DNA of 64,000 nt from Apostichopus japonicus (GCF_037975245.1 NC_092566.1:15683501-15747500), one strand, 5' to 3'; shown: positions 36,801-50,987, numbered from the stretch's first letter. A program made the numbers and translations. The notes: generated by a model not told the origin, from the letters alone.

Positions 36801-39800
36801 AATTCTTACGGCAGCTCTGTGTAAATAATAATAATATTGCGATGGGAAGGTGCAGTCGATGTGGCTTGCAGAAGTACTATCATATTAAAGAAAATATATA
36901 TATATATTTTTTTTCTTTTATGGTAAAAATTTTATCACTTAACAGAAAGTGTGGAATGTCATTTCATATGCTACATTGAGATTTGTGAATATTACTTCAC
37001 ATTATGCATGTACTCACTTGTACTCAAAATTGTAAAAAAATTATTTGTACAGGATTGCTATAAAATTGCTATATATGGGGAGGGGGGTGGGGGGGAAACA
37101 GTTTTTGTTCTTCAATTCCCAAAAAATATGTTAATTGAGAACTGGGTGCTTTTAAGAAATTAGAATAAGTATTAATCATTTCATATAGGAAAGGAGAAAA
37201 TAGCACTTGTGAACAATTTTACCTAGATGCAGCGACTTGTACATGTAGCATCACTAGAGGTGAAATGCAAAGAGATGTTTTTTTTAATGTAGAATCATGA
37301 ATAGGGGTGATAATAGATACAGTTAGTAACGAGGCTTAACTTCTTCCAGTCATACCAAAGAGTGACTTGTAACTCAAAGGAAAATACATTGTACACTATA
37401 CATATGAATATGGCCATGCAATTAACCGTAATACGCCACGGTTTGCAACTTATGTGCATGCAGTCCCCCATCATCAATTCTTGGAGACTTTTGCGTCGTC
37501 ATTCCGGCAGAGTAGATTAAACCGCAGGTGCCGATGCCATAAATTACACTAATTGGAGACTGGTCCTAGCCTGTCAGAGATTATTAGCTACAATTCACTA
37601 CATACAGAGCAATATAGATCTAAGAGAGCGATATAGCTATAGGACCGCATAGCGTATGCGTACAACACATAGCAAAATGCACATGAACGTGAACAATATC
37701 TACAATCCAATATGCATAGCGTACTACATCCTGGACACTATAGATATGCAGGGTTCGATCGTCTGCAAGCGTCACAAGTTTGGGTTACAGAGGCCCGATA
37801 CACGCACTGAGAATTGGAAGAATGTAATATGGGCTAATACCTCTAAGAGGTATCGGTATTTCTTTCAGAATATTGACAAAGGACACTGCTGGGCAATGCG
37901 GATTATGATGTGTAATCATGTCTTAACACTTTGCATTATATAAGGATACTGTATCTGCTGTGTAAACCTATGCAGAAAATATCATTCACCTTAAAGGCTT
38001 AGTGCTCGGCACATTGAAATTGATTGACTCCTTTCTTTTTCGTTGCTGAGTAAAGATTTATGTAATTAGGCTTTTGAAGCTGATTAAGTTTAATAGCAGT
38101 ACGGAAAATTTGAATTTGATTTGATTTAACTGGTGGTTAGTTACTCTCTTAAAATCTTTGGTTGAAACATGTGCCAAGCAACATGAATGTTAAAAGTCGG
38201 TCTCCAATGAAAATTTGAATCCGTTCCAAATCCCACGATACTGTACATCCTTGTAATATAGCTTGTGTTTGTCCTCCATTTACATCTCATGTTCGTTAGC
38301 CAACTCTTTGTTTAAAAAGGGGAAACGAGCCAAGGCAGCTGCTACAATCGGAAAGTGCTACGGATGTATTAGGGGGAGAAGAACAACAACACAAGCCTTT
38401 TTCGCAGTTCTGTTCCTAAATTTAACAATCCACTGATTTTTATAACACAGGGAAATATATGAAGAGCGGGTTATATTGATTGAGGAAAGTAAAAGGAATT
38501 CAAGGGGTATATTCCCTTTATAGTTATATATACAATTGTGCAAAAATGGGAAATTATCTGTCTATTGGAAGAAGAAGGAAAAATCTATATTTAGAAAGTG
38601 TGGGCTGCAGTTCTGTAACTGTGGGGGTAATTATAGTCATGTTGATGCATGTGCGTGTTGTGTGCTGTGTTTTCTTTCTTACTTTCTTACTTTACGAGTG
38701 TATTTACAGGAAATATTGCTGGTTAAAAATCCCTAGTGTAATACGTACCCGTATGCTTTGAAGTCCAATTGAGTTTTAACTTACATAGCATACAGCAAGG
38801 TCATCTTCTATATATATCGTGTGGAATTTCGTTTGTTAACTTCCTGCGGGAGAAATACATATAAGGACCTCTCAAATCGTTTTTTGGAATCGACAAAGAA
38901 ATTTATTTTTTTGTAAATTTTCAAACAAAGGCATCTGCTTACCGTTGAGCATATTGGTTAGAAAATCTGTGAATTTCCTTAGATTTTTAAATTTGATGCA
39001 TATTAACGAATGCTTTTGGAAGCCTATGGTGTGTTTCCCCCTTTCTGTAGTGTTTTGCCAAATTTGCCATAATTTGTATATACGTATACAGTAATCTAGG
39101 CTAACTCTGCGGTCCCTGGTTACCACTATAAAGTGCTAACCTGACTAGTGAAGGTTTACTCAATTAAGCCATTACATGCATCACACAAATGGGGGAGGAG
39201 GGGGGGGGGGGGTGGAGGTCTTAAAACTGGTAATTGTCGGTACCTTTTAACGTCTGTCCCATATGTTATATGCAAATTAGGTTTAAGGCTTGAAAAGGTG
39301 CATTGCATCCATATGCAGTGAATATCTTTTTGGCCTGTGGATGTATGAAAATAAGGGTAAGAAGATATCTAAATATCTGTGGTGACTCAATGTATTACTA
39401 TGATTGCACACTGTATACAGTATAGTTCAACAAATTAATTTTATGTCCTGGATTTCACTGGGTGCATGTGTTCAGAAATATGAAAATCATCTTCCTGTTA
39501 AAATAACACAACAGTTATCATCATGAAAGCATATATAATTTACCTATATTGCAAAAGTTGAAAGGCACCTTTTATACAGGTCAATCATGCCTTTGTTTTA
39601 ATTATCCTCCCTTTCTTCAGTACGAGCATGTGACTAATTAATATTTATCCAAACCCACATCAAATTTTGACAAGAAGACATACAGTCAGCTTAAATTTAG
39701 GTAAATGCAAATTGCAAGTCCTGAATCACTGTAGGTTATGAATAACTACGTCATTTACTATCCAAAAACCAATGAGGAAAGTGTAGTACGGTAAATTTAT

Positions 39801-41855
39801 ACGACCTAATTACGAAAATATATTATATAGATAAGCTTACAAGTGCAATCGTGAAAGAAACTGTTGTGATTTCGCAACAGGATATATTCCGTAATTGAAT
39901 GCTTGCATGGTTTCAGGAAGTGATATGTGAGGGTTATTACGTATATAAAGTTGAGGGTACGCTTATTTAGACAATGCAAGGAAGTTGAGGAGACACATGT
40001 GTCTAAGTATTGTCCCCCGACACACCCAGAGCGGAAAGAAGACGCTAGCAATTATTTAAACACAATAAAAACAAATTGTTTACCATACACGTACACGTTT
40101 TTTTAACTGATAGAAGGTTTAAAGGTAAATTAGCTTACAAGAATCATACAAATTGTGTACTAATTAGTCAAGTTAAACTTACAGAATCAATGCCACTTTC
40201 TGATTGTTTAGAGTGAATGTTAGACAATGCATGTACATGGGGGGGATCTTTGTTTCTGTTACAAATCATTTCCAAATATACCGTTAATAGCATTAGACGA
40301 TTATCGATTACAACCCGAATCTTGCGAACCGTCGTAAGTTATTGAGATTTATTCATCTCGCAACTCACTTGATCCGTCATGCGACTGCCAGCTACAGTCG
40401 AGTCGAGTATTTCCAAACGCTGAGATCCCAAAGTTGCTATTTTTAAACCTAGCTTTGAGAGATGTGCAATACTATACATTGCATCCCCCTCAGCATAAAT
40501 GAACACATGTATATACGTCATTCCCCACTGGCACATGATGAGCTGCATGTGTAGACCTGCACAGCGCATAACTCAACATTTTAAGTGACCCAGCACACGT
40601 GATTTACCGTAGTCGTACGGTCATGAAGGCAGAACTGCAGCTTATGCTCAGCATTCCTTCAATATGCTCCTCGATATATATACGCAAGCAAGTCACAAGA
40701 TGAAGGTTTAGTGACGTAGTCAAACTCAGCTGGATCCAAGAGATAAATTTACGAACTCTTAAATATCTTAGAAGATGAAGATGATCGTGCATATCAAATG
40801 CTATACATACAGTATATATATATATGTATATATATATAGCCCTGGAGGTAATTTATAATTGGTCCACAGCTTCAGGGGTCATTTTAGTGTGATGTCAAAT
40901 TTGTTTAACTCTGACAATTTAGTAATTTAAGAGTACCGTCTTTTTGATGATCAAAATGCAATCAGCAGCTGTATTAGTATCGGCTCTCATGACTTCTGCA
41001 GGTCATCGATGGACTTAATGTGAGAGGTTGAGAATTATTTTTGATTTAAAGTAATTGAGTCAAATCGAAACTGCCAATTTTAATTATTCTGAAAATATAG
41101 ATTGACTTTCATATAATGCTAGAAAGTTCTGCAACGTACTTCTACAGACTGTATCGTTGTCCATTTTTTTTTTAAAGTGACTTTAATAATTTATGAGCGA
41201 ATAAGCAAAATGGATTCAAAGCTACAGTTGATACGGTACCACAGTAAATTAATTTAAAGGCTGCCTTAATTTCAATTGTCAATTTAATTGGAACAATTAA
41301 GGTTTAATTAGAACACAAAGGTTCACTCAGAGTTTAAATATCGTGTGGTATAAATCCCAAACCCATCAGACTTGTTTTCTTTTTGGTGGTGGTACACAGT
41401 GCATGGAGACAAGAGTGTTGAAAGTATTTTATTGTTCTCTTTACATCCCTTTGTTTTTCATCAGTACTCTTAAATTATCACACATTTTTACATAATTAAC
41501 CCAATACTGCAACTTTTTTTTTCAATCTTATATATAATCCAGTGCTGTATGTAAATCCCAAACTGCATGAGACCCTATATATATACACTTATAATTAACT
41601 TTTAGAGCTTGACAATCAATTAACCAATTATTAATCCCTCATCTTGATCCAGATTAGACTTGGCTCATAAAGGATACCTCTCCCTATGTCACATCCTGTT
41701 TTATATGGATGGAAAAAATTATGGATAAAATTAATAGCATGAGTCATATACAGTATGAACGACTCCTTGGTGGCTGAACTTCCTGGCACAATGGAACATA
41801 ATTCCCATGTGCAGATACCGTCAGAACTATAATGTCGAGACTTGGAAGTATCACA
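30871..41855. other. Intron-like sequence, no exons recognised
   Basis: This long AT-rich block contains G-rich tracts near 31279-31310, 32960-32976, 37078-37096 and 39190-39213. It has ATT-rich runs at 32297-32317 that could be an old LINE tail, a pair of CTGGATCCAG palindromes at 33722 and 33755, a pyrimidine tract at 35101-35148, a CRE octamer near 35560 and an AT microsatellite at 40812-40838. The 143-codon ORF at 33448 and the 95-codon ORF at 37656 have no recognisable motif and no supporting splice sites. I did not identify any gene. Confidence 0.45.
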
Positions 41856-42070
41856 AGACATTTTATATCACCATAAAAACATGGTTTTGAAATATTATAG
41901 GGGAAAAACCCCTAAAAATGTTCACACAGAAGTATACAAGACATTTTATCTGCCCATGAAAACATGACTTTGAAATGTTTCAGGGAAAACCAAGAAAAAA
42001 TGTTTAGACGGAAGTACGCAAGACATTTTACCACCTACCCATGAAAACATGATTTTGAAATGTTACAGAT
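41856..42070. repeat. 83-bp tandem repeat, about 2.6 copies
   Basis: The marker AGACATTTTA occurs at 41856, 41939 and 42021. Each unit continues with CCATNAAAACATG and TTTTGAAAT, then GGGAAAA. Divergence between units is moderate. No coding potential. Confidence 0.85.
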
Positions 42071-42894
42071 TTTCATTTTACCCTTTTTTCTACATAATTA
42101 TGGTAATTACCTAAACGAAGAAGGAACTGATCTTATTTGTTTCATTGTGATACAAACTTTTTTTCAGGAACTTGTTTTCTACTTTCCCTTCCCTTTTCAT
42201 TTCATTTCTTTTCTTTCCTTTTTTTTATATTTTTTTTTTACTTCTTTTGATGTCATATGAAGTGATAATGACATCATGTTTATAAATAGTATCATTTGCC
42301 ACCCCGCTTATCACAGGATCGGCAGTTGATTGTAATATACAATTGTCAGCATTCAGAAACTAAAAGTGAAAAAAAAAAAAATGTTGCAATGAACACATGT
42401 TTGTGATAAAAGGTAATTATGTATAATAGCCAGGCATGCATGTGACTCGTTCAGAATAGCTGACATATGCAGTTACAATTGTGAAATGCTAGTTTCACTT
42501 GTAGATTGGTGTAGATACATTATAATATATAATTTAATGTGGAGATACTTTAGGTATATTCACCCACACTTGTACAGTTAAGCTGTGACACAGATCTCGG
42601 AGTGTTGGTTATTACTACTGTAGCATGCATAGGTTTCCTCTATGTTGCCTATAAATTGACTGTCTGAAGAACTGAGACAGTGTTCAATATGTCTCAGGTC
42701 AGAAATGCCCATCTCGTGGGAAAGGGAAATGGGGCCTGGAGGGGGAAGGGGAATGAGGGAAGACATTTAAAAGGTCAAAGGTTTAGAAAATGACAGAGTT
42801 GGAAATGTCTCTTGTTCTGATAAGAAGAAATTATACTTTAATTGTAGCAGCTGAGTGGAGACAGTATATAGTTGAGCTCCAACTTAAAGTGACC

Positions 42895-43085
42895 ATGTGT
42901 AAAGTGACCATGTGTTTAGAACTAAGTATTATTTAACCTAATGTAGTGTAGTTGGAACTAATGTAGTATAGTTTGAACTAATGCTAGTACTGTTTGAACT
43001 AGTGTAGTAAGTATGGTTTGAACTATTGTAGTACTGTTTGAACTTATTTAGTATGATTTTAACTTATGTGGTATAGCTTGACCCT
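42895..43085. repeat. Degenerate short tandem repeat, about 20-28 bp unit
   Basis: The phrase TTTGAACTAATGTAGTA and variants recur roughly every 20-28 bp across this stretch, after a perfect doubling of AAAGTGACCATGTGT near 42885-42915. The units are too diverged for a clean period. Confidence 0.7.
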
Positions 43086-44799
43086 ATCTATTGTAAATGC
43101 ATGCATATATTCAGTTTAGTTCTGTATTTTGGTGTGTGATCCAGCTATTATATTGTATATTAAACTAGGTCACAGTTAAAGGGAGGATAGAAAACAATAA
43201 GCAAACCGTAAAGCATTTTTCGCTTAATTACTTCAGCACGGAATTATGGACCTTTAATGACATTAATCAGAATTCAATGTCACAAAATTATAAATTTCGC
43301 AGAGATATCGATATTCCAATACAAAAACATATATGTACATATCAGTTCAAGTTTGTTTGAATGTTCACCAACAAACTGTTGACAAGTTTCTTTGTGTGAT
43401 TCTAAAGTTTTTAGCATAAGTTCCATTTACGCAAGTATTGAAGCTGTAACTATTTTAAAAATAAAGTTGTGACATAGAGTGAGTATACCAAAATAAAACC
43501 TTGGCCAAGGTCAAATCTAAATTTGTGATGAAGGCTATCTCGTTAATCTACCTCCAACGATCTTGACACCCACCCCTAGGCTATTATTGTGCATGCGTAC
43601 GCCACTAAAGAAGACCTAGCATTGAAGTCAGAGATTGCTTCGTTGTCTTGGCAACTCGGCATTACTCAATCATGTATCACTGGTTTTAAGGGTTTGCTTT
43701 GATATTTGGTTTATTCTTCTTCTACTTTTTGAAACGAGAAAAAGAATCACGGACACATAGTTCACAAATGTGACGAAATACTGTCATCGACCAAAAAAGA
43801 TCGTAGCAATTAGTATCCAAAGAAGAAACCCCAAATTTTTAGTATTTTTTTTAGTTTGTTTTTTCTGGAGTATTCTATTTTGATCTTCATTGTATATATA
43901 TATATATATATATCTAAATATAGTTTATAATTGTAAAGTCAACACTTCAATTGAACATTGGCTATAGTTTGTTTCTCTCCTCGCTCATCCTATCTAGAGT
44001 AATAGATTTGTAACCATCTAGGGAAACCTCGCAATGTGTCTAAATATAACTTTGTTTTGGTGTGCAATGTCAATGTTCTAGAGAATGGTGTCACCTTTGT
44101 TTACTACACACCGCACGAGAGATGAAAGAGCTGACGTAGGTAACACAGCGTAACCCCGGACAAGGAAAGGATTCTTACGCAGGTTTTAGTTACAATCAAA
44201 ACAAAATCACTAAGTCAACAGATCATCTAGAGGCTTTTTTGATGGATTTCCAAAGTTCGTACGGTAATGTTTATCGTGATTAGACAAAGACAGGAAGTTC
44301 ATCAGAAAATGGAGCAAAAACAAAGAATGATTGAATGAATCAGGTATGCAATTGAGTATTGCAAAGTTCTTCTATCTAATTAATTTGCATTTGCTATGTC
44401 GGTCGGCTGTAGCTTTGCTATCAGTTTAGACTTGAGCTTAAATCGCAATCAATTAAAAATCATGTTAATTAGTTTAAACGGTCCTACAGACCTCTATCAG
44501 CATATTGGCAAATCTTTCAAAGTGGCAAACAAGTACAGCAGTACCGTGTCAATGCAATAATTTACCATCATATTTTTTTGCTAAGTTATGTGATAATGAA
44601 GGAAGATTTAGGGTTCGCATGAGATATTGGATGTCATATCCGATGAGTAATCCGATTGTAATTCTGATAGAGGGCGCTACAGTACCTGTATTTTAGACGT
44701 CTAACCAAACATCTTGTTTATGTACTGGGAGGTCAGAGGGGTTTCAATATTCTTGTCCCACTCCTCCAAGGTTAATTTAATGTACCATTATTCGCCTTT
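43086..44799. other. Intron-like sequence, nothing recognised
   Basis: AT-rich sequence with an AT microsatellite at 43893-43913. No exon, RNA gene or transposon was recognised. Confidence 0.5.
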
Positions 44800-45075
44800 T
44801 AACGGCAGCGTGACATTTCTGAAAACGAGACCCACCCAGCCCTACGTAATCAAACGACCAAAAGGTTAAAGCAGATAACCAGAAATGTCGGCAGCGATAT
44901 GCATGACAGAGGCTAATTCTCTGGAAGCTTCCAGCGACTGATAAGAGGCCCACACAACAGCTGAACGGAGTTAATGAACCATCAAGGTACTCTGTTTTAT
45001 AGCTTCGGTAATTAATCAGGAAAGCCCAACAAATCTAGTCTCATAGACTTGACCTTTGGGGTTTTATCAGGATTG
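44800..45075. other. Complex non-coding segment, possible conserved element
   Basis: This segment has mixed composition with E-box (CAGCTG), GATAA/TTATC and TAATTAAT motifs packed within 270 bp. No ORF spans it and no repeat explains it. It stands out against the flanking AT-rich sequence and is noted as a candidate enhancer-like element; there is no direct evidence. Confidence 0.25.
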
Positions 45076-48000
45076 AAGAGAAAGTTCTTCTCGGCAAAGG
45101 TCACAGACCATACAAATGATAATATATAAAGTTCATTTATCGTGGTTGATAAATTTGTTAAGATAACCACACGAGGTAAAGATTATGTCACCCTTCTGCC
45201 CCCTCCCTGGGATCCTTCAAGTTGGTATCCCCCCAATTCCCTTCCAATCTTGTGAACATAATTGTTTCACATTCCGTAATTTACCTGAAACACATGAATC
45301 AAAGGCATGCACATTCTAATTGTAAGAAAGTGTGTTGGTTTTTTACTCAGACAAGTAAACATAGAAATTAAGGTTTTTTGGTCTTAAAGGTTGGATAATT
45401 ACAAAATTAAAGTACGTTGAGCTACAGTTCTGTTCTTTAATATGAGAACGGCTAATTTGAAGTACAATTGTTCAATTGTGTAATTGAACAAGTTCATGTT
45501 CAGCATAACACATCAGTCGATCTGTATACATCAATATACCTGTTCTGATTAACCCTAAATTTCTCCTACGTGCTTTCCCCGAATTATAGATCACCTACGA
45601 ATATTTCTGAATGAGTTTATATCAGCAGTTTCCTTTTAAGCCCACTGAATTGAAACTTGTAATATAAACATATTAATTGAAACTTATTAATTTGCCATCA
45701 TTGCTAGATGGTGTGTCATCGTTCCGTCATGCACTCACAGAATTTTTTTTTTTTTACGAGTCGACCGCATGCATATAGCACAGGTCTCTATCCATGCATC
45801 CTATTAAGCTGTACAATTTCAAACTACAACAGTCCAACAGATGATCGACCGAAGCAAGCCAAACAAACAAACTTATAAAAACCATAATTTATATCGTCAT
45901 AAATCTGTCCTGTCATTTTTGCTAAGATGCATTTACTCATTGCCCATGCAAAACGTAAGCTGTGTATCTTATAAAGCATGCTTCTAACTACCATTGACGA
46001 TGTCTTAATGCCCCCCATCATCATCATCATAGCAGTCCACCATCTCGGTCCAATATATACGTGACGTCTTCTCCTCGTACATCCCTCCCGTGAGAAATTT
46101 GGTCAGACCGCTCTTTACCGGGAGGATGCTAACAGAAGTCAATAACCTAATTACCGATATAAAGTGGAGCGAGCGTCCCTATTAACAGTTTGAAACAGTC
46201 TTTATCATGGTATGTCGTCTCTTACTCATACCGCGGCGGGCGGGATGTAGCCCAGACTGGTTACGGGGAAAAACCAGTCATATATCAATGGATTAGTGTC
46301 TATTGTACATGTATATATAATCCAGGGATGAGGTATCTACATGGAATTAATTCAACCGTAGCTGTCACAAGTGACATTGTTAAACAAACAATGACAGCAT
46401 TCTTTTCTACCTACTGTAGATAACGATATATAGATGATATGACATGTTAGATCGTGATGATGGAAATGCAGTCGTACTATAGCATATATATTTCATAATA
46501 TAGATTATGTCGGAAGTGACGTAGCAGTTAGTCACCTGTGATATCACATACATAGCTGAAATAGTCGAGACAACCATGCATGCAGGGACTTTACAAGTTA
46601 AACAATGCTTGTATGGTCATTACTATATGTTTACTAATTATATCTTGTATTATAGACAGTAAATATGCATTCTTCAGTATTATTGAATACTTTACCTATT
46701 TGTAAATTTGAAATCAGAACTCAATCATGCAGTCATTACATGTGACTCGCGAAATATTTCAAGCATTAATTAGCTGTTCCTTGATTTTGGAGAAGTTCTG
46801 TTCAATGTATGCCAAGGTTTTTTTTTTTTTCAAATTTTTTTTTTACCTTTCAATGCCATCGTTCAAAGTTAAGCATGTGCACAGCTGCATCTCCGTCATG
46901 CAAATCTCCTATCCTGTATTATCATTTGACTATCCAAAAAATTCGAGTATGTCACCCGATGATGTAAAATTCACAGTAACTGCCCTTCGAGAAAATCCTC
47001 ATATCTCTCTTTTTGGTAATTCCCAAATTCTCGCCGTCAGCAACAAACTTCATTGCTATTCATCCATACACCCACACTCCAGGTATCTTTTCAAGTACAT
47101 TTTTGTTTCACATTTAAGTCTTCTTCGTGCATATGTTAGAAAATAAAAAAAAACCTTACGAAATTGTAAACCTTACAAGCGTATATCTCTCCTCCAAGAC
47201 AAATTGGAGTTTTCTTTTTTCTTTTTTTTCTTCTTCTGATTTGAAGCCTCTGGAAACAGAAAGGGAGAATTTTAACGCATATATTGCCTCCCACTCGTGT
47301 TTTACAGATACAGGGCACCCATTGGGACATCGCCTACACCATGACAAGAACAAGAGCCATAATATTGATTTCCTTCGGCTGAAACAGTGAATCGAGCCTT
47401 GGTTTCGTAATAAATTCCACACAGAATATAATTTTTGGCTGTTTTTTTTTGGTTGGAGGGAAGATTTCATTTCAGAAATTTCGTTTCTAATATGTGTGAT
47501 TACAGTAGATAAAAAAGACGAAAATGCTTTTAGTTTTCAATTTTCTGTAAGTGTAATTAATTTACAGCAATCGTTTTACTAAGTTTTTGTCGTTGTAACT
47601 AAGAAAGAGTTCAGCTTGAAAGCATTAATTTAATGTCAGTCTTCCCAGCTTTTTTTTTCCTTTACGAAATTATATTACATAATTGTATATTGTATCTAGT
47701 TATGTCCCAATAAATGACCTTTCAGTGACCTATATTGCTTGCATCGATTCTCGAAAGTTTGCAAACTGCCATAAAACAGTAGGCCAGCTCTTTACCTTTT
47801 TGTGAACATCTACAGTAGCTGAAGTGGTCCAAGGTTACCACAGGGGCTCAGTAAATTATATATTCGAGATTCTGTCGCATTTTTATGTTACCATTGCTTC
47901 AGTCATGTAATAGGAAAATGGTAGCAACAGAAGAAATGCTAGCAAAAAGATATCGATTATATTGCTGGGGAAAAAAACCCAAATCGGATCATTTCTGTAC

Positions 48001-48580
48001 AGTAAACTACAAATAGTAGTTTCATACTGTATATGACCACAACCTAGCCAGTCAGAAATTTCTGACTTTATGAATTAATATAAATTAGTAACTTGTCAAG
48101 GGTATAATTTTACAGCAGAACCTTTAAAGTTTTTTTTAGATAATTTTTTATTTTTTAATTCTTGCCAAGCATGATCAAAACTAGCACTTGATAAAATAAG
48201 TCTCGGATTGTATTTTAAGGTTTATTTTTGGAGAAGATTGAAATAACAGGTAGGACTGCCCGAGTGGTAAAATTGTTAAATGATCAAAGTCTGCACATGG
48301 TTCTATTTTATTGTAGCAGTCTTTAACATTACTATTTTTCAAAATCCATCTAGGATATTCTAAGAATTTTTTTCTATTTCTTCCTGGTTTATATCAAACT
48401 TCAAAGGTAATAGATCTCGTAACATCAATCACGTTTTAAGAATCATAAGGACGGTGAAATATTGTTCGTATTACAAAACCGATGAATGATACACAATTGA
48501 TTACAATCCATTATTTTCTACATCAATCTGTCAACCTTGGCACATCCTGAGTAAATTGCTATTGCAGTAGCTGTCCTATT
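45076..48580. other. Intron-like sequence, nothing coding recognised
   Basis: Contains a perfect 10-bp hairpin at 45468-45491 (TTGTTCAATT, loop GTGT, AATTGAACAA), T-rich runs near 45747, 46820 and 46838, and no exon-like segment. The 139-codon ORF at 46727 lacks motifs and includes a poly-Phe run from a T tract. Confidence 0.45.
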
Positions 48581-48870
48581 ACGCTCTTTCTCTCTCTTTC
48601 TCTGTCTCTCGCGAGACGGAGAGAGATCTGCGAGCGATGAACACCACCAGCGAATTCCTCGAAATAAGGCATTATCCAGGGCTTATCATAATTCGTTCAA
48701 ATCAGCGTCTCCACACACCTTGAAAGTCGACATGCTCTCGGACAAACGGTCTACGGCAGCGCAACGCACAGATAATCTCGTCGTGATCGAGCAGTAATTA
48801 GGAATGCACTCGCGTCGCAAATCTGGTCAGAGAACCCCTCCACGTACCTGGAAAAAATCCCTTTCCCCGC
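48581..48870 (+). promoter_or_regulatory. CpG-rich candidate MELK promoter with TCTCGCGAGA motif
   Basis: A pyrimidine tract leads into the perfect palindrome TCTCGCGAGA at 48607-48616, a known core-promoter motif of housekeeping genes bound by BANP in vertebrates. About 250 bp of unusually CpG-containing sequence follows (for example GACAAACGGTCTACGGCAGC). It lies 2.4 kb before the MELK exon at 50988, which has a good acceptor and so needs an upstream exon. A non-coding first exon could lie here, but I saw no strong donor; the best GT candidates are weak. Confidence 0.45.
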
Positions 48871-50987
48871 AATCCAGGCATGAGACCTCTTTTGTTTAAA
48901 CATAAATCGCTCGACTTCGCATCAATGCAAATATTACGCTCCATCTATCCGTCCGTTAAGAAAATAATCACCGAGAGAGAGAGCCAGCGCAGAATGACGT
49001 CAATCAAGAGGATGCCGAGTTATATAGATTGTCTTGGTGGGCGATGCAGCGGTCTTTTCTTCTCATTAATTAAGATCTGTAGTATATAATCAGCAGACTA
49101 ACTAGCAAGTTTACATCATATCACTGCGAGCTACAAGTACGCACACGACCAGGAAAAGTCATTATGTACATCAATTGCACTTGAGGAATGGTTCTGCATA
49201 AACTTCGGGGGTTTTTTTTCATCTTCTTTTCTGTCATGAACATGAGAGAGTGTTTGCGATGTAGCTGTTGTCTAGGATATCGCTAGTCTCCTACATTAGA
49301 TGTGTGTAATTCCTTCCCTTTTTAGCAGTTTCATCTTCAAGCGCCTGGATAGATACAGTATGATACAGTCTATGGGTGTGCTGATGTAGAGCTTTATGCA
49401 TATTTATGTATATATGCATATGTATAACTACTGCATGGGGCTGTATGTATTATATTAGCTGGATATTGTATTGTACAGTAGCTACAACAGTATGCAATCA
49501 AGCCAATTTTTTTTTATTTTTTAATGAAGCATTTTTGTGGTTCTTGCTGTAAGGACCACGGGAGGAGGTGATTTAGCCTCTTGCCCCCCCCCCCACCTCC
49601 CCTTCCAAACCATCTTTAGCAGATAATTAAACTTAAATTTTGGTCAGACTTCAACCGCCACCCCACGTATCCATTCCTCACTAGTTTTTTTTTTTTTCTT
49701 CAGAAATTTGGTTCTGCATGCAATGAGTAAAAGTTTGTACATTTTTTAGTATGGATCCAGATACCCTGCAGAAGAGAAAACCACACGACTTCTTAAAATT
49801 AAAGCCACTGGTTGTATCAGCCCGAATATAAGTGTTAACAAATGGCTAGCAAAGTTCATGTTTGTTAAACAGTGGAAATTGTAGATAGAGCCATATTAGT
49901 ATATTTAAATTCACTAATGGCCTTAAATAATTAAATTGAAAAACTGGGAAGGATGTTAACGTTAGATTAATTGCAAATGACATTGTTTGAAAGAAGGCCA
50001 GAAATAGATTGTGAATATTTTTGGTTCTAAATAATTCAAACGCTGACAAATAAAGTCAATATTTATAGTCTGTTGATACCAAATACCGAATTGTAAAGCC
50101 TTCGTATAGCTTGGCAGGCCAATAAATTACCCGTTGGGTAAGGTATTATGGTTATTTCTCCGTCTTTCCAACGTTCTTGCCCGAAGGCCTCTGATTTTAA
50201 TCACGAAAATATATCAATCTTAGCCGCAACAAAAATGACGTTCGGATTTTACTCTGGCAAGATCGTGAAAGTAAGAGAGGAAAGAATCTTGTGTGGGTGG
50301 ATAAGGAGGAGGGGAAGAAAGAGAAGAAGAAGAAGAAGAAGATGAAATTGACATGAAAAAGAAGAAGTTGCAAAAAATGACATTAAGCTGGAATCAGTAG
50401 CAGGCGTTCTCTTCATCTATTGGAAGAGGCCCAGGGTTCAAATTAACTGGAATTCTTTCGGCATTCTTTAGCTATTTTTTGTTTTCTCGGTAGTACAGAG
50501 ATTGACCGTATTAAGAATTAAAGATTATGGAATTATAGTGAAAAGATAAAAATAGGATAATAAAAATAGCCAGAGTTTTTGTGAGATGATACTCAGATGA
50601 AAATAGCCCTCTCTTAATTTTGAGAAAACAATCATATAATGCCCAAAAAATATTTGGCCTCGGTTGGTAATCTATGGATGACATGTTCGGCAAATGCATT
50701 TAAGAATATTCTCAGTAGAATATATATCTTGATCTCATTTTGTAGTCTTTTCTAGAACTTGTACCTGATTGATGAATAAATACATAAATGATATTAATCA
50801 AATTATGCTGCTTTTTGATGGGTTATTACGTCCCCTCCTTTAGCCCTCCCAATCCCCCCCTCCCCTCCCCTGCCAGCCTTTTCCTCTTTTGATATGAACA
50901 TCCAACCATCTAGGCTATCAAGACATTGACTTGCTACTCTGTTGTTCTAACGCTGTCTCTTTCTTCTTCTCTTCTCTCCGTGAACAG
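48871..50987. other. Sequence upstream of the MELK exon, nothing coding recognised
   Basis: Includes a CRE octamer TGACGTCA at about 48994, C-rich tracts at about 49584-49602 and 50846-50870, and a GAA-type purine run near 50308-50341 that generates an Arg-rich spurious ORF. It ends in the pyrimidine-rich stretch that forms the acceptor at 50986-50987. Confidence 0.5.

Noticed and set aside
36561-38640. Two ORFs beginning MGN (36579 and 38545) as myristoylated proteins or duplicated exons
   Set aside because: Similarity is limited to about 12 bases around the ATG; frames are short and the rest does not align.
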